From positions 26,598,001 through 26,662,000 of the forward strand of contig JBITNC010000002.1 of assembly GCA_050084985.1 (NCBI GenBank): DNA of 64,000 nucleotides, given 5' to 3'. Under the pieces are notes generated by a model. It was not told the origin of the DNA and did no database searches. It was given only the letters and a program-made list of their open reading frames with translations. The translations under genes were made by a program, and so were the position numbers. Positions within the stretch are counted from its first letter, which is position 1; the number at the start of each line of letters is the position of its first letter. The stretch comes from Nageia nagi (taxonomy: Eukaryota > Pinophyta). Shown here in pieces: positions 10,872 through 23,344 of the stretch.

Positions 10872-12292
10872 GTATTGCTACAAAAAGAAAAAAGAGAAAA
10901 AGAACAAGGGTAATAGAAATGTAAAGAACTTTAAAGGGAAAAGGAATATAAACCTGAATTTACTATTTCACTCTACTCCATGTTTGCCATTTTTTCAACT
11001 AATTGGATTGTTGATTCTGATTGCAATAGTCGCCTATGCTTTAAAAATGATAAATTTAAAATTTTTTACAAATATGAGAAAGATGCTGTTGTGATAGGTG
11101 ATAATCCTATTCTTGAAGTCTAAGGAATTAGAAGTGTGTTGATTCATGGGAAGGTGCTTGAAAATGTGCTTTATGTTCCTAAGTTCGGGATGAACCTTCT
11201 CTCAATGATTTAAGTTGCAAGAAAAGGGTACTCTTTTGAGTTTGAATCACAATTTTGGTGCATTAAGAAAAGACATGCCACATTGGTTAAAAGATCAATG
11301 AAAGATGATGTCCACATTATGGATCAAGTTTCAGCAAAGATGTGTCTTACTACAAATGTGTGTTCTAGAGGTAATCTTTGGCACCAACATTTAGGGCACC
11401 TTAACCATAAGAATATTCAAGTTATGAAATACGAAGAATTTGTGGAAGGTTTGCCTTTAATTTCATCTTAAATTGATTTGTATGAGAAGTGCATCCTAGA
11501 CAAGATGAATAGAAAAAGGTTTAAAAAAGATAAGGTGACAAGAGCATCTCAACCTATTCAACTTATGCATTCAAATTTGATGTGTTTGTTTCAAACTAAG
11601 TCTCTTGGGGGAGCATCTTACGTCTTGATGTTTATTGATGATTTTAGTAGGATGACATTTCGCTATCTACTTGAGCACAAGGATCAAACCTTTGAAATTT
11701 TTAAGAATTTTAAAGCCTTAGTTGAAAATCAAACTAACATCAAAATTAAGATGTTGAGATCAGATAATGGAGGAGAATATAATAGCAATGAGTTCAATGT
11801 CTATTACGCTAATTATGAAATAAAGAGGTAATTTACAATTCTATACACTCCTCAATAAAAAGGTGTTTTTCAAAGAAAAAATAAGATAATTATAGAGATG
11901 GTTAGATGCATGTTGGGTAATCTTCCTAGTTTCTTATGGGGTGAAGTTATGAGCACTGCTATTTACACCTTGAATAGGTGTCCCACAAAAGCTGTTCAAG
12001 GTAAAACTCCATTTGAAGCATGGTAAAAAAGAAAACTTAACATTTTTTACCTTAGGATGTTTGGTTGTGAAGCATTCTCCTACATTATTTCTGAGAAAAG
12101 AAAAAAGTTAGAAAAAAGAGCTCAAAAATGCATCTTTATGAGTTTTTACAATTAGCATAGAGGCTACAGGCTCTACTCTCCATCCTACAAAGGAGTATTC
12201 ATTTCAAAGGATGTAAAGTTCAATGAACTTCCTAAAGTAGTTGCTTCTAATGAGGATGTTGATGATCTAGATGACTCGTCAGTTGCACTTAG
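10872..12292 (+). pseudogene. Copia gag-pol, first part (A1): zinc knuckle to integrase
   Basis: The remnant begins at the basic stretch after the zinc knuckle (YKKKKEKKNKG). It continues with a protease remnant near 11010-11080, the integrase zinc region (LWHQHLGHLNHKNIQ, about 11375-11420) and the integrase core with FIDDFSRMTF near 11632-11661 and RSDNGGEYNS near 11755-11790. It ends in the hinge before RT (DVDDLDDSSVA) where A2 is inserted. In-frame stops occur, for example in the integrase after EIKR near 11828. The domain continues at 21539. Confidence 0.85.
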
Positions 12293-12792
12293 TGAAGGAA
12301 CTAACACTAACAAGATAATTTTTAATCAACCAAGATCACATAAAAGCTCAAACTCACATTAAGATAACTCAAGAACATAATATCATAAAGTAACTCAAGA
12401 TGTAAAGTGGTTACTCCAACTAGAAGTACATCCACTAACTAGATCTTTACTTCTATCACAAATACAACTCTCTTACAATCCTCTTGATCTCAACTCTTAC
12501 ACTTCTATCTTATAGCATAACTTTAATCTACAAATTGGTGTGTGATCATAAAGAAGAAGCCTTCTATTTATAGGCCAAAATCCCTCTTTAGATCATCTTT
12601 TTATCTAATGTACAAAAGCATGACATGCGCATCCTTTTACCCAAGGGGCATGCTCATGACATGGAGTGTAGGACAAGTTACATTATCATATTCACTTAAA
12701 TACTTAAGGTATCAAATGATACCTTAAGTATTAGTAAATTTACATAAAAGATTTAATACAACCTTTAAAATAATGCATTATACATTCCATGA
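12293..12792 (-). repeat. 3' LTR of element A2
   Basis: About 500 bp, in reverse orientation, with outer end TGAAGGAACT and inner end ATTCCATGA next to the polypurine tract complement CTCTCCCTTAATGCAAT. It contains the best preserved U3 palindrome of this subfamily at 12699-12732: two perfect 15-base arms (AATACTTAAGGTATC) around a 4-base loop. Confidence 0.9.
12699..12732. promoter_or_regulatory. U3 palindrome (15-bp arms, 4-bp loop)
   Basis: AATACTTAAGGTATC and its exact reverse complement flank AAAT. A related palindrome occurs at the same position near the start of every LTR in the window. In U3 it could be a binding site for a dimeric transcription factor or a cruciform or hairpin. The function is unknown. 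Confidence 0.65.
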
Positions 12793-13677
12793 CTCTCCCT
12801 TAATGCAATATTAGGATAGAGTGAGTAAAAGAGAAGAAGAAGAGAAAGTATGAGAGTTCTCTTCCAAATAAATGCAACGAAGATGAGAACTTTTTACATA
12901 TTTGTAAAGTAAGAAAAATCTGGTTTGAGACTCACTACTTTACCAAATACAATCATTAACCATAACTAGTTTCAATGTACATGAAGTATTCATCCAACTG
13001 AAAGTTATGAAGAGTCTCCAAGAGCTTGTATACTTAAGGTAAGTAACCTACAATCTCAAAGGAACTTGTAAGTCATTAGCAGCTCAAATAATAAGATCAA
13101 TTAGATGCATCATATTTATATCAACAAGAATAGATGAATCACACAAATGTTATCATGAACTAATTAATGATGCACTATAAGTCATCACGAAGATGCCATA
13201 CCAAAAACTTATAATCACCTACTGTATATAAAACATATGTTGATTATCATTACAAAATAGAGCATGCACATACGAGTTCCTCACATATGGATAACTAAAC
13301 AATGCTAAAGGACACATAAGAGTTTCTCACATATGGATAACTAAACAGTGGAATTCCTCACATATGGATAACTAAATAGTGTCAAATGACACATAAGAGT
13401 TCCTCATATATGGATAATTAAACAATGCTAAATTGATCAAAAACTAAAGTATGCACATATGAGTTCTTCACATATGGATAAGTGAATAGTGCCAAAATAC
13501 ATATAAGAGTTTCTCACACATGGATAACTAAATAGTACAAGATTGACTAATTTGTACAACAAATTCCTCATGCAGAGTGAACTTACTATGAAGGTGTACA
13601 ACAAAATCAACACTATATAGCACAAAATCCTCTTAAGAGTGAAATTGTCATCATAAACATAAATTCAACACAAGAAT
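12793..13677 (-). other. 3' untranslated region of A2 with tandem array
   Basis: It lies between the polypurine tract (complement CTCTCCCTTAATGCAAT) and the pol stop. It contains the array at about 13262-13600. The rest aligns loosely with the corresponding regions of Z, C, D and E (for example the GAGTCTC and CTTGTA words near 13012-13030). Confidence 0.75.
13262..13600 (-). repeat. Tandem array in the 3' region of A2 (CACATATGGATAACTAAACA-type)
   Basis: Six or seven imperfect copies of a unit of roughly 45-60 bases, with core GAGTTCCTCACATATGGATA followed by ACTAAACA, are found near 13276, 13321, 13353, 13399, 13461 and 13507. A single hairpin-type unit (AAATTCCTCATGCAGAGTGAACTT, near 13561-13585) closes it. 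The same core occurs twice in Z. In C, D and E the hairpin-type unit is expanded instead at this place. Confidence 0.8.
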
Positions 13678-16600
13678 TTAAACTTCACTTCTCCTTGAGG
13701 GAAACTTCACCAACCTGATAGCATCCCTTAGCTTATAGAACTGAGCTTTCAGGAGGGGCTTGATGAATAAATCAGCAGAGTTCAAGGTGGATGGACAATA
13801 CTCCAAGTGTATGATGCTATCAAGAACCTTTTCCCTAACAAAATAGGTATGGATTTTCATATGTTTTATTCTCTGATGGAACACTGGATTCTTAGCCAAA
13901 GAAATAGCCAACTGATTATCTAAAAAGGTCAAAGATGAGCCACCTTACTCATACTCAAATTTTTTTTAGAAGATGCCTTAGCTAAATGGCTTCCTAGGTT
14001 GCAATAGACATGGCATGATATTTAGCTTCTATGGTGGAAAAAGAAATAGTAGGTTGCTTCTTGGAGGCTCAAGAGATAGCACCTAAACCTATGCTAAATA
14101 CATATGCAAAGGTTGACTTCTTGTCATCTTTATCTCCCCCATAGTCAAAATCTAAGAATCTAGAGAGAATAAATGAGGTTAATTTGGAATACTTGAGAGC
14201 AAGATCTTTAGTCCTTACAACATACCTCAAGATTTGCTTAACAGCATTGAGGTGCTCAACATATGATTTTTGCATGAATCATGCCATCAGATTCAATGCA
14301 AAGGTAATATCTAATCTAAATATAGTTAAATACAAAATACTACTAATTAATTACCTATAAGTTGTAGCATTAGCTAACTGAGAGTTGAAGCTTAGAGAAA
14401 TAGTTATTCCAAGAGAGACTGGGATTGCAACATATTTACACTCCATTCTAAATTTCTACAAGATATCTAATATATACTTAGATTGATTGAGGTAAGTACA
14501 ATTTTTGTATTGATACATTTGCATTCCAAGATAGTAGTGCAAGAGACCAAGATCAACCATTTCAAATATTATTTTAAATTTGGATATGCACTCTTGAATG
14601 ATTTCATCATTATTCTCAGTAATCAAAAGATTATTCACATAAAAGAGAATCAAGACCATGTATTTTCTTTGATTGAGCACATATAGATCGAAGTCAAAAA
14701 AACACTTGGAGAATCTAATATCTACAAAGTACTCTAAAATCTTACTGTACCAAGCTCGATATCCTTACTTAAGTCCATACAAAGACTTCTTCAGTTTGCA
14801 CACAAAGGACTCTTTGCCTTCCATAATAAACCTTTTTAGTTGATTCATGAAGATTTTCACATCTAAGTTACCATTGAGAAATGCATTTTTGATATCAAGT
14901 TGAAAAACTTTCCATCCTTGAGCTGCAGAAAGAGCAAGAATAACTCTCATAGTAGGCATCTTTGCCACGAGAGCAAAGGTTTTCTCATAATCTACATTGT
15001 ATTTCTAAGTAAAACCTTTAGCTACTAACCTTGCCTTGTATTTCTTAATATCACCAACTGAATTAAATTTTACCTTATAGATCCACTTAATACCAATCAC
15101 ATTCTTATCATTGGAATAAGAAACTAAGTCCCAAGTTTTAGTTTTCATAAGTGCTTCATACTCCACTTTTATAGCTTCCATCAAGCACTCATGCTTAGAA
15201 GCTTTTTTGAAGGTTGAGAGCTCATGGTTGTTGTCAATCTTGGTAATTAAGGATTTGTTCAAAGTCATTCTCCTTGTTACCCTTTGTGTTAAAGAATTTT
15301 GTTCCTAAGGTGACTTACCTATATCAATACCCAACCAGCTAGGAGCAATTGGAGAGTCCTTTAGATCATCAACATCCTTGTTAGAAGTAGATTCTTCAAG
15401 AAGTTCATTGAACTTTACATCCTTTGGAATGAACACTATTTTATAGGTTAAAGAGTAGAGCTTGTAGCCTCTATGTTGACTATCATAACCCATAAAGATG
15501 CATTTTTCAACTTTTTTGTCCAATTTCTTTTTCTTAGAAAAAATGTAGGAGAAAGCTTCACAACTAAACACCCTAAGGTGAAAAATGTTATATTTTCTTC
15601 CTGACCATGCCGTAAAAAGAGTTTTTCTTTGAATGGCTTTTATAGGACACCTATTCAAGGTGTAATTGGTAGTGCTCACAGCTTCACCCCATAAAAATTT
15701 AGGAAGATTACCCAATATGCATCTAACCATCTCTATAATTATTTTATTTTTTCTTTCAGCAATATCATTCTGTTGAGGAGTGTAAAGAATCGTAAATTGC
15801 CTTTTGATTCCATATTTAGCATAATAGTCATTGAACTCATTGTTGTTATATTCTCTCCCATTATCTGATTTCAACATCTTAATTTTAAGGTTAGTTTGAT
15901 TTTCAACAGACCTTAAAAATCTTAAAACTTTCAAAGGTTTGATCCTTGTGCTCAAGTGGATACCCAAAGGTCATTTTACTAAATTCATAAATGAAGGTCA
16001 ATATGCAATATGGTCCTCCAAGCAACTTAGTCTAAAATGGACCCATCAAATTTAAATTCACAAGTTGAAGAAGTTGAGATGCTCTTGTTACCTTATCTTT
16101 TTTAAACTTTTATCTATGCATCTTACCAAGATTGCACTTCTTGCATAGACCAATTGAAGGAGAAATTAAAGGTAAACCTTCCATAAGTTCTTGATCTTTC
16201 ATGACTTGAATACTCTTATAGTTAAGGTGCCCTAAATGATGATGCCAAAGATTACCTTTAGAACACACATCAGAAGTAAAACACATCTTTGATGGAATTT
16301 GATCCATAATGTATAGGTTATCTTTCATTGATCCTTTAACCAAAGTGGTAAATCCTTTCTTAATGCATCAAGATTGAAATTCAAATTCAAAAAAGTACTC
16401 TTTTCTAGCAACTTGGATCATAAAGAAAAGGTTCATCTTTAATTTAAGAACATAGAGAGCATTTTTAATAATTTTTTCATGATTTAGCACACTCCCAATT
16501 CTTTATACTTCAAGGGTAGAGTTATCACCTATCATAATTACATCCTTATTATACTTGTGAAAGTTCTTAAACTTTTCCTTGTCAAAGTATAAGTGATTAG

Positions 16601-17466
16601 TGCAACCTAGGTCAATAATCCATTCAGATAAAAAGGAGCGAGACATGGAGTAGAGCACCATAGCAAAACTAGCATGAGTATTTTTTTTCTTTTGTAGTTC
16701 TTTATATTTCCATTACCTTTGTACTTTTTCTCTCTTTTTTTGTAATAATCAATTTTTTTGTGACCTTGAATGCTAAAATATTTATAATTACCATCAAAAA
16801 AAAATTTCGGATAAGGAGTGTTTGCTTTGCCTTTTCCATCTCTTTATTTGAAGTGATTGTTATTATCATTGTTCCTGCTGCTATGGTTATTGTTTCTATT
16901 ATTCTTGTTGTTGTTGTAGCCACTAACTCTTTTTTCAAACCTTTTAGAAGAAGGGTAAGATTTCTTTTGATGGTTGAACGTATTATTGAAAAGATTTTTG
17001 GTTTCTCTAAGAGCAACATTATTATCTTTAGGAGAAGAAATCAACCTTTTATTGCTAAGGGTTTCCTTATGCTTCAATAGGTACCTTGAAAGGTTCTCAA
17101 GGGAGATGACTTCTTCTTCATCATCAAGCTTTGTTTACATAAATGTTACAAAGTTTTCAAACTTTGAAGAGAGGCTTTTAAGAATGATGAAGATCATGAA
17201 CTCATCATTGATCCAATTACACCCACAAGCAACAAGTTGGGTCCTTAGGTAAATGATTTTATTCAAGTAGATAGCCACATTTTCATCTTTCTCTTGACAA
17301 GATTGAAGCAACTTTTGGAGAATGGTAAACCTTTTTAAAAAATTTAAACTAAGGTAAATTTGCTTTAACTTATCCCATGCTTCTTTTGCTGAGGTTGAAA
17401 AGGATATTATCAAGAGCACATCATCTGAAATTGCATGATAAATCATGGAGGTTGCCAACTCATTCT
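13678..17466 (-). pseudogene. Decayed copia gag-pol of element A2
   Basis: Read on the minus strand, gag begins within the conserved block NELATSMIYHA at about 17466. The 65 or so codons that precede it in C and E are gone, and the leader joins directly. Then follow the middle of gag (GCGCNWINDEFM), an Asn-rich linker, protease and integrase (zinc part about 16110-16343; core with SDNGREYNNNEF near 15840-15870). RT runs from about 15268 (EALMKTKTWDLVSY) through VFQLDIKNAFLNG near 14870-14910, with YVNN in place of YVDD near 14620-14640. RNase H ends with LFIKPLLKAQF and SEV stop at 13678. Stops and frame breaks are numerous. Confidence 0.88.
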
Positions 17467-20400
17467 ATAAGCATGTGTTTTCAATAATCAACATTAAATG
17501 TTAAGTTTTAACCAAGTAAATAAAACATGTTACATTTAACACTAAATACATGCTTGATTTGATTCACAAGTGCAAATATACAATTTAAATAATACTCATG
17601 TACCTAAATATATTTCTCATTTTAAGAACTATAAATGTAGAGTGACATTGTTGAGGCTTATTTTTTATCTAAAATTAAGCCTTCACTTGGATGCCCACAC
17701 AAGAAGAGCCCAAGTACTATCAATCCTTAACCAGTTCCCCTTGAGAGCAATATACTCTCACAAGAAGTACTAGCTATTTTCTAAAATTTTGACATTTATT
17801 GGATCGATCAAATTATTATTCTTGATTAGGTTTCAAGTTTTCCTCCTAGGTTATCAGATAATTCTTGAATGGATGTGTGAACATGTGGTATCACTACACA
17901 CATGCTTATCCACCTAATAGAGTTATGTACAAACCAATAGAAGACTTAGGGGTAATTGAGAAGTACGAACATTTCACCACTTAAATCGTCAAACTTAAAA
18001 GCTTTAGTTCGCCTATCCTCACCTCATGGCTCTTCAAACAAGTCATGTTGCAGAATGTACGTGTGGATGTGTTCATTTTAAGGGGTTGCTCATATCAATG
18101 TTTACGATTTTTGCATAAGTAAATAAAGCAAAAGATGAAACATGAAGTAAAGAGCATAAAACATCATTCAACCATAGCATGGGACCTTAAGATTCCAATT
18201 GATTTTTTTTACTAACCCCTAGAGGACATATTTACATAGGTCCATAAGTTTGTATAAGTTAACTTTGTAAAAAAAAATAATACTCATGCATTAATTCCAT
18301 AATTTGCATAAGTTAACTTTGCATAAAGAATAAATACTCAACATACATTTTTAAGTCATAAGCATTAACTTAAAAAAAAATTAAGCTCTAAGCATTAAGC
18401 AAAAAAAATGCATCATTAACTTAATAAGTAATAAGCATGAGCATGCTCCATTTTATCTTAAAAGTATGCATGTAAGTAAAAATATTTTAACTTAGTACAT
18501 CATTTAACTTAAAAAAATTGAAGTACTAATCATGCCTTTAACTTTTAGGTAATAAGCATTGACTTAAAAATTTTAAGCCCTAGGCATGCATTATTAACTT
18601 AGTTTGCATTTATCTATCACTTTGTAAAAATGCTTAAAATGCATGAAAAAAGGAGGCATGCATTATCATAAGTTAACAAAATAGATAGACATGCAATATT
18701 TTATCTAACATGCATGCTATATTAAGTAAAAGAAATATACAATTTTCCCCCTCTTTTACTTAAAAAAAAAGATTTATCCTAAAGATAGCATGCTATTTTA
18801 CTTACAATTTTAACTAAGAAAAAAAATGCTAAGCATTAATGCCAACAATAAGCACTTAAATAATGTAATTATGGGCATTAAAAATGGCTATTAAAAAAAA
18901 TGATTTCTCCATTTAAACAAGTGATTAATAAGCTATCATGCTTCTACTTGTACTTTGAGAGAAAAAAGTCAAATAATTTAGTTACCATTTTAACCCAAGC
19001 ATTCTAAGTAAAAAAATGCAAAGGCTATTCATGATAAAGTATTTCTTCTTAAATGTATTTAGGTAAAAAGTGATGGTCACCCTTCCCTTACCAAGAGAGA
19101 GTATTTGTTGGTTTTGTAGGTGCATTTAGTGAGATGAATATGTTGCGAGTAATAAAAAAGAATTCAATACACAAATAACAACAAAAGAAGCATTTATTTT
19201 ATTTAAACAAGACAAGGGGCGACTACACATGACAAAGGCACTAAGGAGCATGGGAGAGACAATTCGTAATGGAGGTGGAGGGTCGTGATGTGTGCGAAGG
19301 GCCATGGTGAGGGACTGTGAAATGAGTGGAACTGTTACATGAGCTAAAGACCTAGGTGGAAAACATCAATATCCCTTTTTTTTTAAAAAAAATCAACCTC
19401 CTCAAGGGAGCCTTAGGTGGAAAGAGAAACATGAGGAGAGCGTAGAGATTGGTGGTAGCTATGTGCAGAGTGGGAGATAGAGGTAAATAGTGGAGGTCTT
19501 AGAAGCAGTGTGGAGGTAGAGAAGACCAAGCATTAGGTGCCATTAGGGCCTTTCTAATAGGCTATAAGATTTTTCTATGAGGGCCATCATGGAGAGTAGG
19601 GAGGAGGATGGTCATGAAAGGGCAGAGATGAGGTAGTGAGCTAGGTAGATCATGAAAACCAAGCCATTAGGGCTTTTGAAATAGGTCATCATCGAAAGAT
19701 GCATGAAGAACAACTACAAGAGGAGCAATAGAGGTAAGGTGCCTCACCAAACCACTATCGAGGGGAAGATAAGGTGATGCTACGAGGGTGAATGCTAAAG
19801 AATCACCTTTAAAGTGGAGCATCATGTGGGGTGATGAAGGTAGGATGAGGCCACCTAGCTACACTGCGAGAGAGAATAAGCCTAGAAGGGTTCATGAGGA
19901 CATGCCTAGAATGGGATCATGGGAGATAAGGGCCTACGGGAGAGAACATCAGAATAATAGGCATAAAAGAGTATCTCTTTAATGAGAACATTCATGGAGT
20001 GGTGGGGGCAATAGGATCAGGTGGAGGGGGTGGATCTGGTCGAGTTGCTCAACCTGTAAATAGAAGGCCATAAGAATCAAGAATTTATGGGTAGAGGTCA
20101 AGCGTATGGCTAGCCATATAGAATAGAACCTCCACCACTTCTCAACATTCTCCACTCATTCATGATAAGAGGTGATAAAATCACTACCATCATCTAGCTT
20201 GGCGATTGTTGACGGCCCAAGTGAGGCTATGCATAGTGGGGAAGGTCAACATAATGCAATGTGGGGTTGTAGACGAGAGGCACGATGTTGCTCAAACCTT
20301 GATAGGACTTGAACAAGCTCATTAGAGCAAGGGGCAAGTAGAGGAAGGGGTGGATAGCATGCAAACCATGAAATCAAGCCAACAGTCATCTAGCATGAGC

Positions 20401-21034
20401 CACTAAGGATGGGAAAGTTGTGGAGCAAGCTAGTGTTGGGGGGTACCATGATGATAGATGGAGCTGGTCATAGTGTGAGGTAGCCATTGCTTGTTGTACG
20501 GGGAGGTGATTGCAGTTGTGAATGCGTCTAGAGTCTCCATAATTTTTAAAAATACCTCTTTTTTATTGTTACAAATTTTACAAAGATTTTACTATATATT
20601 GTAAATAGAACAAAAAATTTATAATGCTCCCTTCCTTTTTATGTAAAGCAAAAAAAAATATTTGCAAAAATTTTCTATAACTAGTTTTGTAGAATATTTT
20701 TTTTTTAAAACTTAGTGTAAACAAAATAGAAAAAAAAATTGCTCAACAAATATATTATTGCTATGTATTATGTAATTATTTTTTAACAAAAAAATTGCAA
20801 CTAACATAAAATGTTAGTACGAAAAAAAATTCATAACAACAATATATTATCATTTAATCAATTTTTCTTAATAACTAAAAAAAATGTTAGTATTATGAGT
20901 GAAAATGAAAGAATTAAACAAGAGTAGGAGGTTATACCTTTCAAATGATTTAACCTCACTAAAGTAGATGGAAGGAGTTGAATGGACTTTTAAGAATGGT
21001 GAAGAGGAGCCTCCAAGTTGGATCTGATATCAAA
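17467..21034 (-). other. Long leader of element A2
   Basis: In sense direction from the PBS it contains an AT-rich part with GTTAGTA words (about 20540-20930), a GC-richer block unlike those in other copies (about 19100-20530), an AT-rich part built of AAGCAT, TTAACTTA and AAAATTTAAG words (about 18100-19080), and the block conserved in all leaders (about 17630-18085). No coding sequence is supported. At about 3.5 kb it is exceptionally long for a copia leader. Confidence 0.75.
21021..21032 (-). other. Degenerate tRNA-iMet primer binding site of A2
   Basis: On the minus strand it reads TGATATCAGATC, two changes from the canonical TGGTATCAGAGC complementary to the 3' end of plant initiator-Met tRNA. 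It lies two bases inside the 5' LTR. Confidence 0.75.
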
Positions 21035-21538
21035 TGAGAGAATTGAACTATAACAAGAACAATCCTAAACTACCAAGATCACATGAAAGCTCTCAATTCA
21101 CATCTAACAAACTCACAAACAAGACAATCTCATAAAGTAACTCAAAATGTAAAGTGGTTCCTCAAACTATGAGTACATCCACTAACTAGATCTTTACTTT
21201 AATAAAAAATACAACTCTCTTACAATCCTCTTTATCTCAACTCCTACACTTCTATCTTATAGCATAATTTTACTCCACAATTGGTATGTGATCACAATGA
21301 GAGAGCTTTCTATTTATAAGCTAAAATCTATTTTTGGATCACCCTTTTATCCAATGTACAAAAGCATAACATGTACATCCTTTTACCTAAGGGGCATGCT
21401 CATGACATGGAGTGTAGGATAAGTTACATTATTATATTCACCTAAATATTTAAGATATCAAATGATACCCTTAAGTATTAATGAATTTACATAGAAGATT
21501 TAATACAACCTTTACAATATGCATTATACATTCCAACA
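21035..21538 (-). repeat. 5' LTR of element A2
   Basis: 504 bp in reverse orientation, with inner end TGAGAGAATTGAAC next to the PBS and outer end CATTCCAACA. It carries a weakened TATA region (TCTATTTATAAGC on the plus strand near 21308-21320) and the U3 palindrome near 21445-21485. Confidence 0.9.
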
Positions 21539-23204
21539 CCTAATTGGTTGGATATCGATGTAAACAAGTCACTGTAAGAACAAAAATCTCCAACACAAAA
21601 GGTAATAAGGAGCATGACCTTGAACAAATCTTTATTTGCTGAAATCAATAACAAGAATGAGCCCTCATCTTTCAAAGAAGCTTCAAAGCACGAGTGTTGA
21701 ATAGAAGCCATGAAATTAGAGTATGAGGTGCTTATAAAAAATGTAACTTGAGACTTGGTTCTTTATCCAAATGAGAAAAATATGATTGGTGATAGTGGAT
21801 CTATAAGTTCAAATTCAATTTAGTTGGAGATATTGAAAAATACAAGGCAAGGTTAGTAGCCAAAGGTTTTGGTCATAAATACGATGTAGACTATGAGAAA
21901 ACCTTTGCTCTCATGAAAAAGATGCCTACTATGAGAATTATCCTTTCTCTTTCTGCAGCTTAAGGATAGAAAATTTTTCAACTTGATGTCAAGAGTGCAT
22001 TTTTCAATGGTGATTTGGATGTGAAAATCTACATGAATCAACCAAAGGGTTTATCATAGAAGGAAAAGAGTCTTTTATGTGCAAGCTAAAGAAGTCAATG
22101 TATGGATTTAAGTAAGCACTTAGAGCCTGGTACAAGAAGATTTTAGGGTACTTTATAGATATTTGTTTCTCCAAGTATTTCTTTGACTCTAATTTATATG
22201 TGCTCAATTAGGAAAAAGATGTGGTTTTGATTCTTCTTTATGTGGATGATCTTCTAATAACTAGAAATAATGATGAAATCATTTAAGAGTGCATATCCAA
22301 GCTTAAGGCAACATTTGAAATGATTGATCTTAATTTTTTGCACTACTATCTTGGAATGTAAATGTATCAATACAAGGATTGTACCTATCTTAGTCAATCT
22401 AAATATATATCATACATCTTGTAAAAGTTTAGAATGGAGGAGTGTAGATAATCTACGATCCTCATCTCTCCTAGAATCACTATATCCCTTATCTCCAACT
22501 CTTAGTTGGTTGATGCTACAACTTATAGGTAATTAATTAGTAGTCTTCTATATTTGATTATTTTTAAGCTAGATATTACCTTTGCAGTGAATCTAACGGT
22601 ACAATTCATGCAAAAACCATATGTTGAGCACCTTAATGTAATTAAAAAAATATTGAGGTATGTTGCAGAGATGAAGGATCTTGCTCTCAAGTATTCTAAG
22701 TTACCCTTTTTTTTTCTTTTAGGGTTCTTAGATTCTAACTATGAGGGAGATAGAGATGATAGGAAGTCAACCTCTGCATATGTTTTTAGCATTGGTTTAG
22801 GTGCTATCTCTTGAGCTTACAAGAAGAAACCTACTTTTTCTCTTTTCACTATAGGATTCAAATATTGTTCCATGTCTGTTGCATCCTAGGAAGCTATTTG
22901 GCCAAGGCATCTTCTGAAAGAAATTAGGTATGAGCAACTTGGCTTATCTCTGATTTTTTTAGATATTCATTCAACTATTATTTTGGCTAAGAATCTTATG
23001 TTCTATTAGAGAGAAAAACATATGAAAATCCAATTCCATTTTATTAGGGAGAAGGTTCTTGATGGCATCATACACCTAGAGTGTTTTCCATCAACCTTGA
23101 ACTCTGTTGATTTGTTCACCAAGCCCCTTAGTGAAGCTTAGTTCTGTAAGTTTAGGGATGCTATTAGGTTGGTGAAGTTACCCTCAAGAGGGAGTGAAGT
23201 TTGA
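21539..23204 (+). pseudogene. Copia pol, second part (A1): RT and RNase H
   Basis: It resumes the A1 frame after A2. The hinge NWLDIDVNKS is followed by RT, with FQLDVKSAFFNGDLDV near 21978-22022 and LLYVDDLLITRNND near 22232-22273. RNase H (FLDSNYEGDRDDRKS, near 22728-22772) and the tail LFTKPLSEA lead to SEV and a stop at 23202-23204. Several in-frame stops are present, so it is non-functional. Base composition and degree of decay match the first part at 10872-12292. Confidence 0.87.
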
Positions 23205-23344
23205 ATTCTTATATTGAATTCATGTTTATGATGATAACTTCAACCTTAAGAGGATTTTATGTTGTATAGTGTTGATTTTGTTATACACCTTTATGGTAAG
23301 TTTGCTCTGCATGAGGAACTTGTACAATTTTTTTGAGCAAAAGA

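Larger units (their letters stand above)
12293..21538 (-). mobile_element. Ty1/copia element A2, complete with both LTRs, nested in A1
   Basis: This 9.2-kb minus-strand element has its 3' LTR at 12293-12792 and its 5' LTR at 21035-21538. In sense order it holds a PBS (21021-21032, degenerate), a 3.5-kb leader, a gag lacking its N-terminus, pol, a 3' region with a tandem array and the polypurine tract. It sits inside the pol of A1. The flanking pentamers CTTAG (12288-12292) and CCTAA (21539-21543) look like a target-site duplication changed by two transitions. The two LTRs have diverged clearly more than those of C, D or E, so this is an old insertion. Confidence 0.9.
10378..23344 (+). mobile_element. 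Ty1/copia element A1 (outer, split by A2)
   Basis: This plus-strand copia element has a 5' LTR at 10378-10867, a coding part at 10872-12292, an interruption by A2 (12293-21538), and the rest of pol at 21539-23204. A stub of 3' untranslated region ends at about 23344, where minus-strand gag of element B begins. The polypurine tract and 3' LTR are missing. The leader and most of gag are also missing: the LTR end is followed by only TTTGGTAT of the PBS and then directly by the zinc-knuckle region, which is a clean internal deletion. The coding join across A2 is continuous in pol (DDLDDSSVA, then NWLDIDV). Confidence 0.85.

Noticed and set aside
16760-17080. Hydrophobic 106-codon open frame on the plus strand
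   Set aside because: It is antisense to the Asn-rich gag linker of A2; AAC and AAT runs read as Val and Ile on the other strand.
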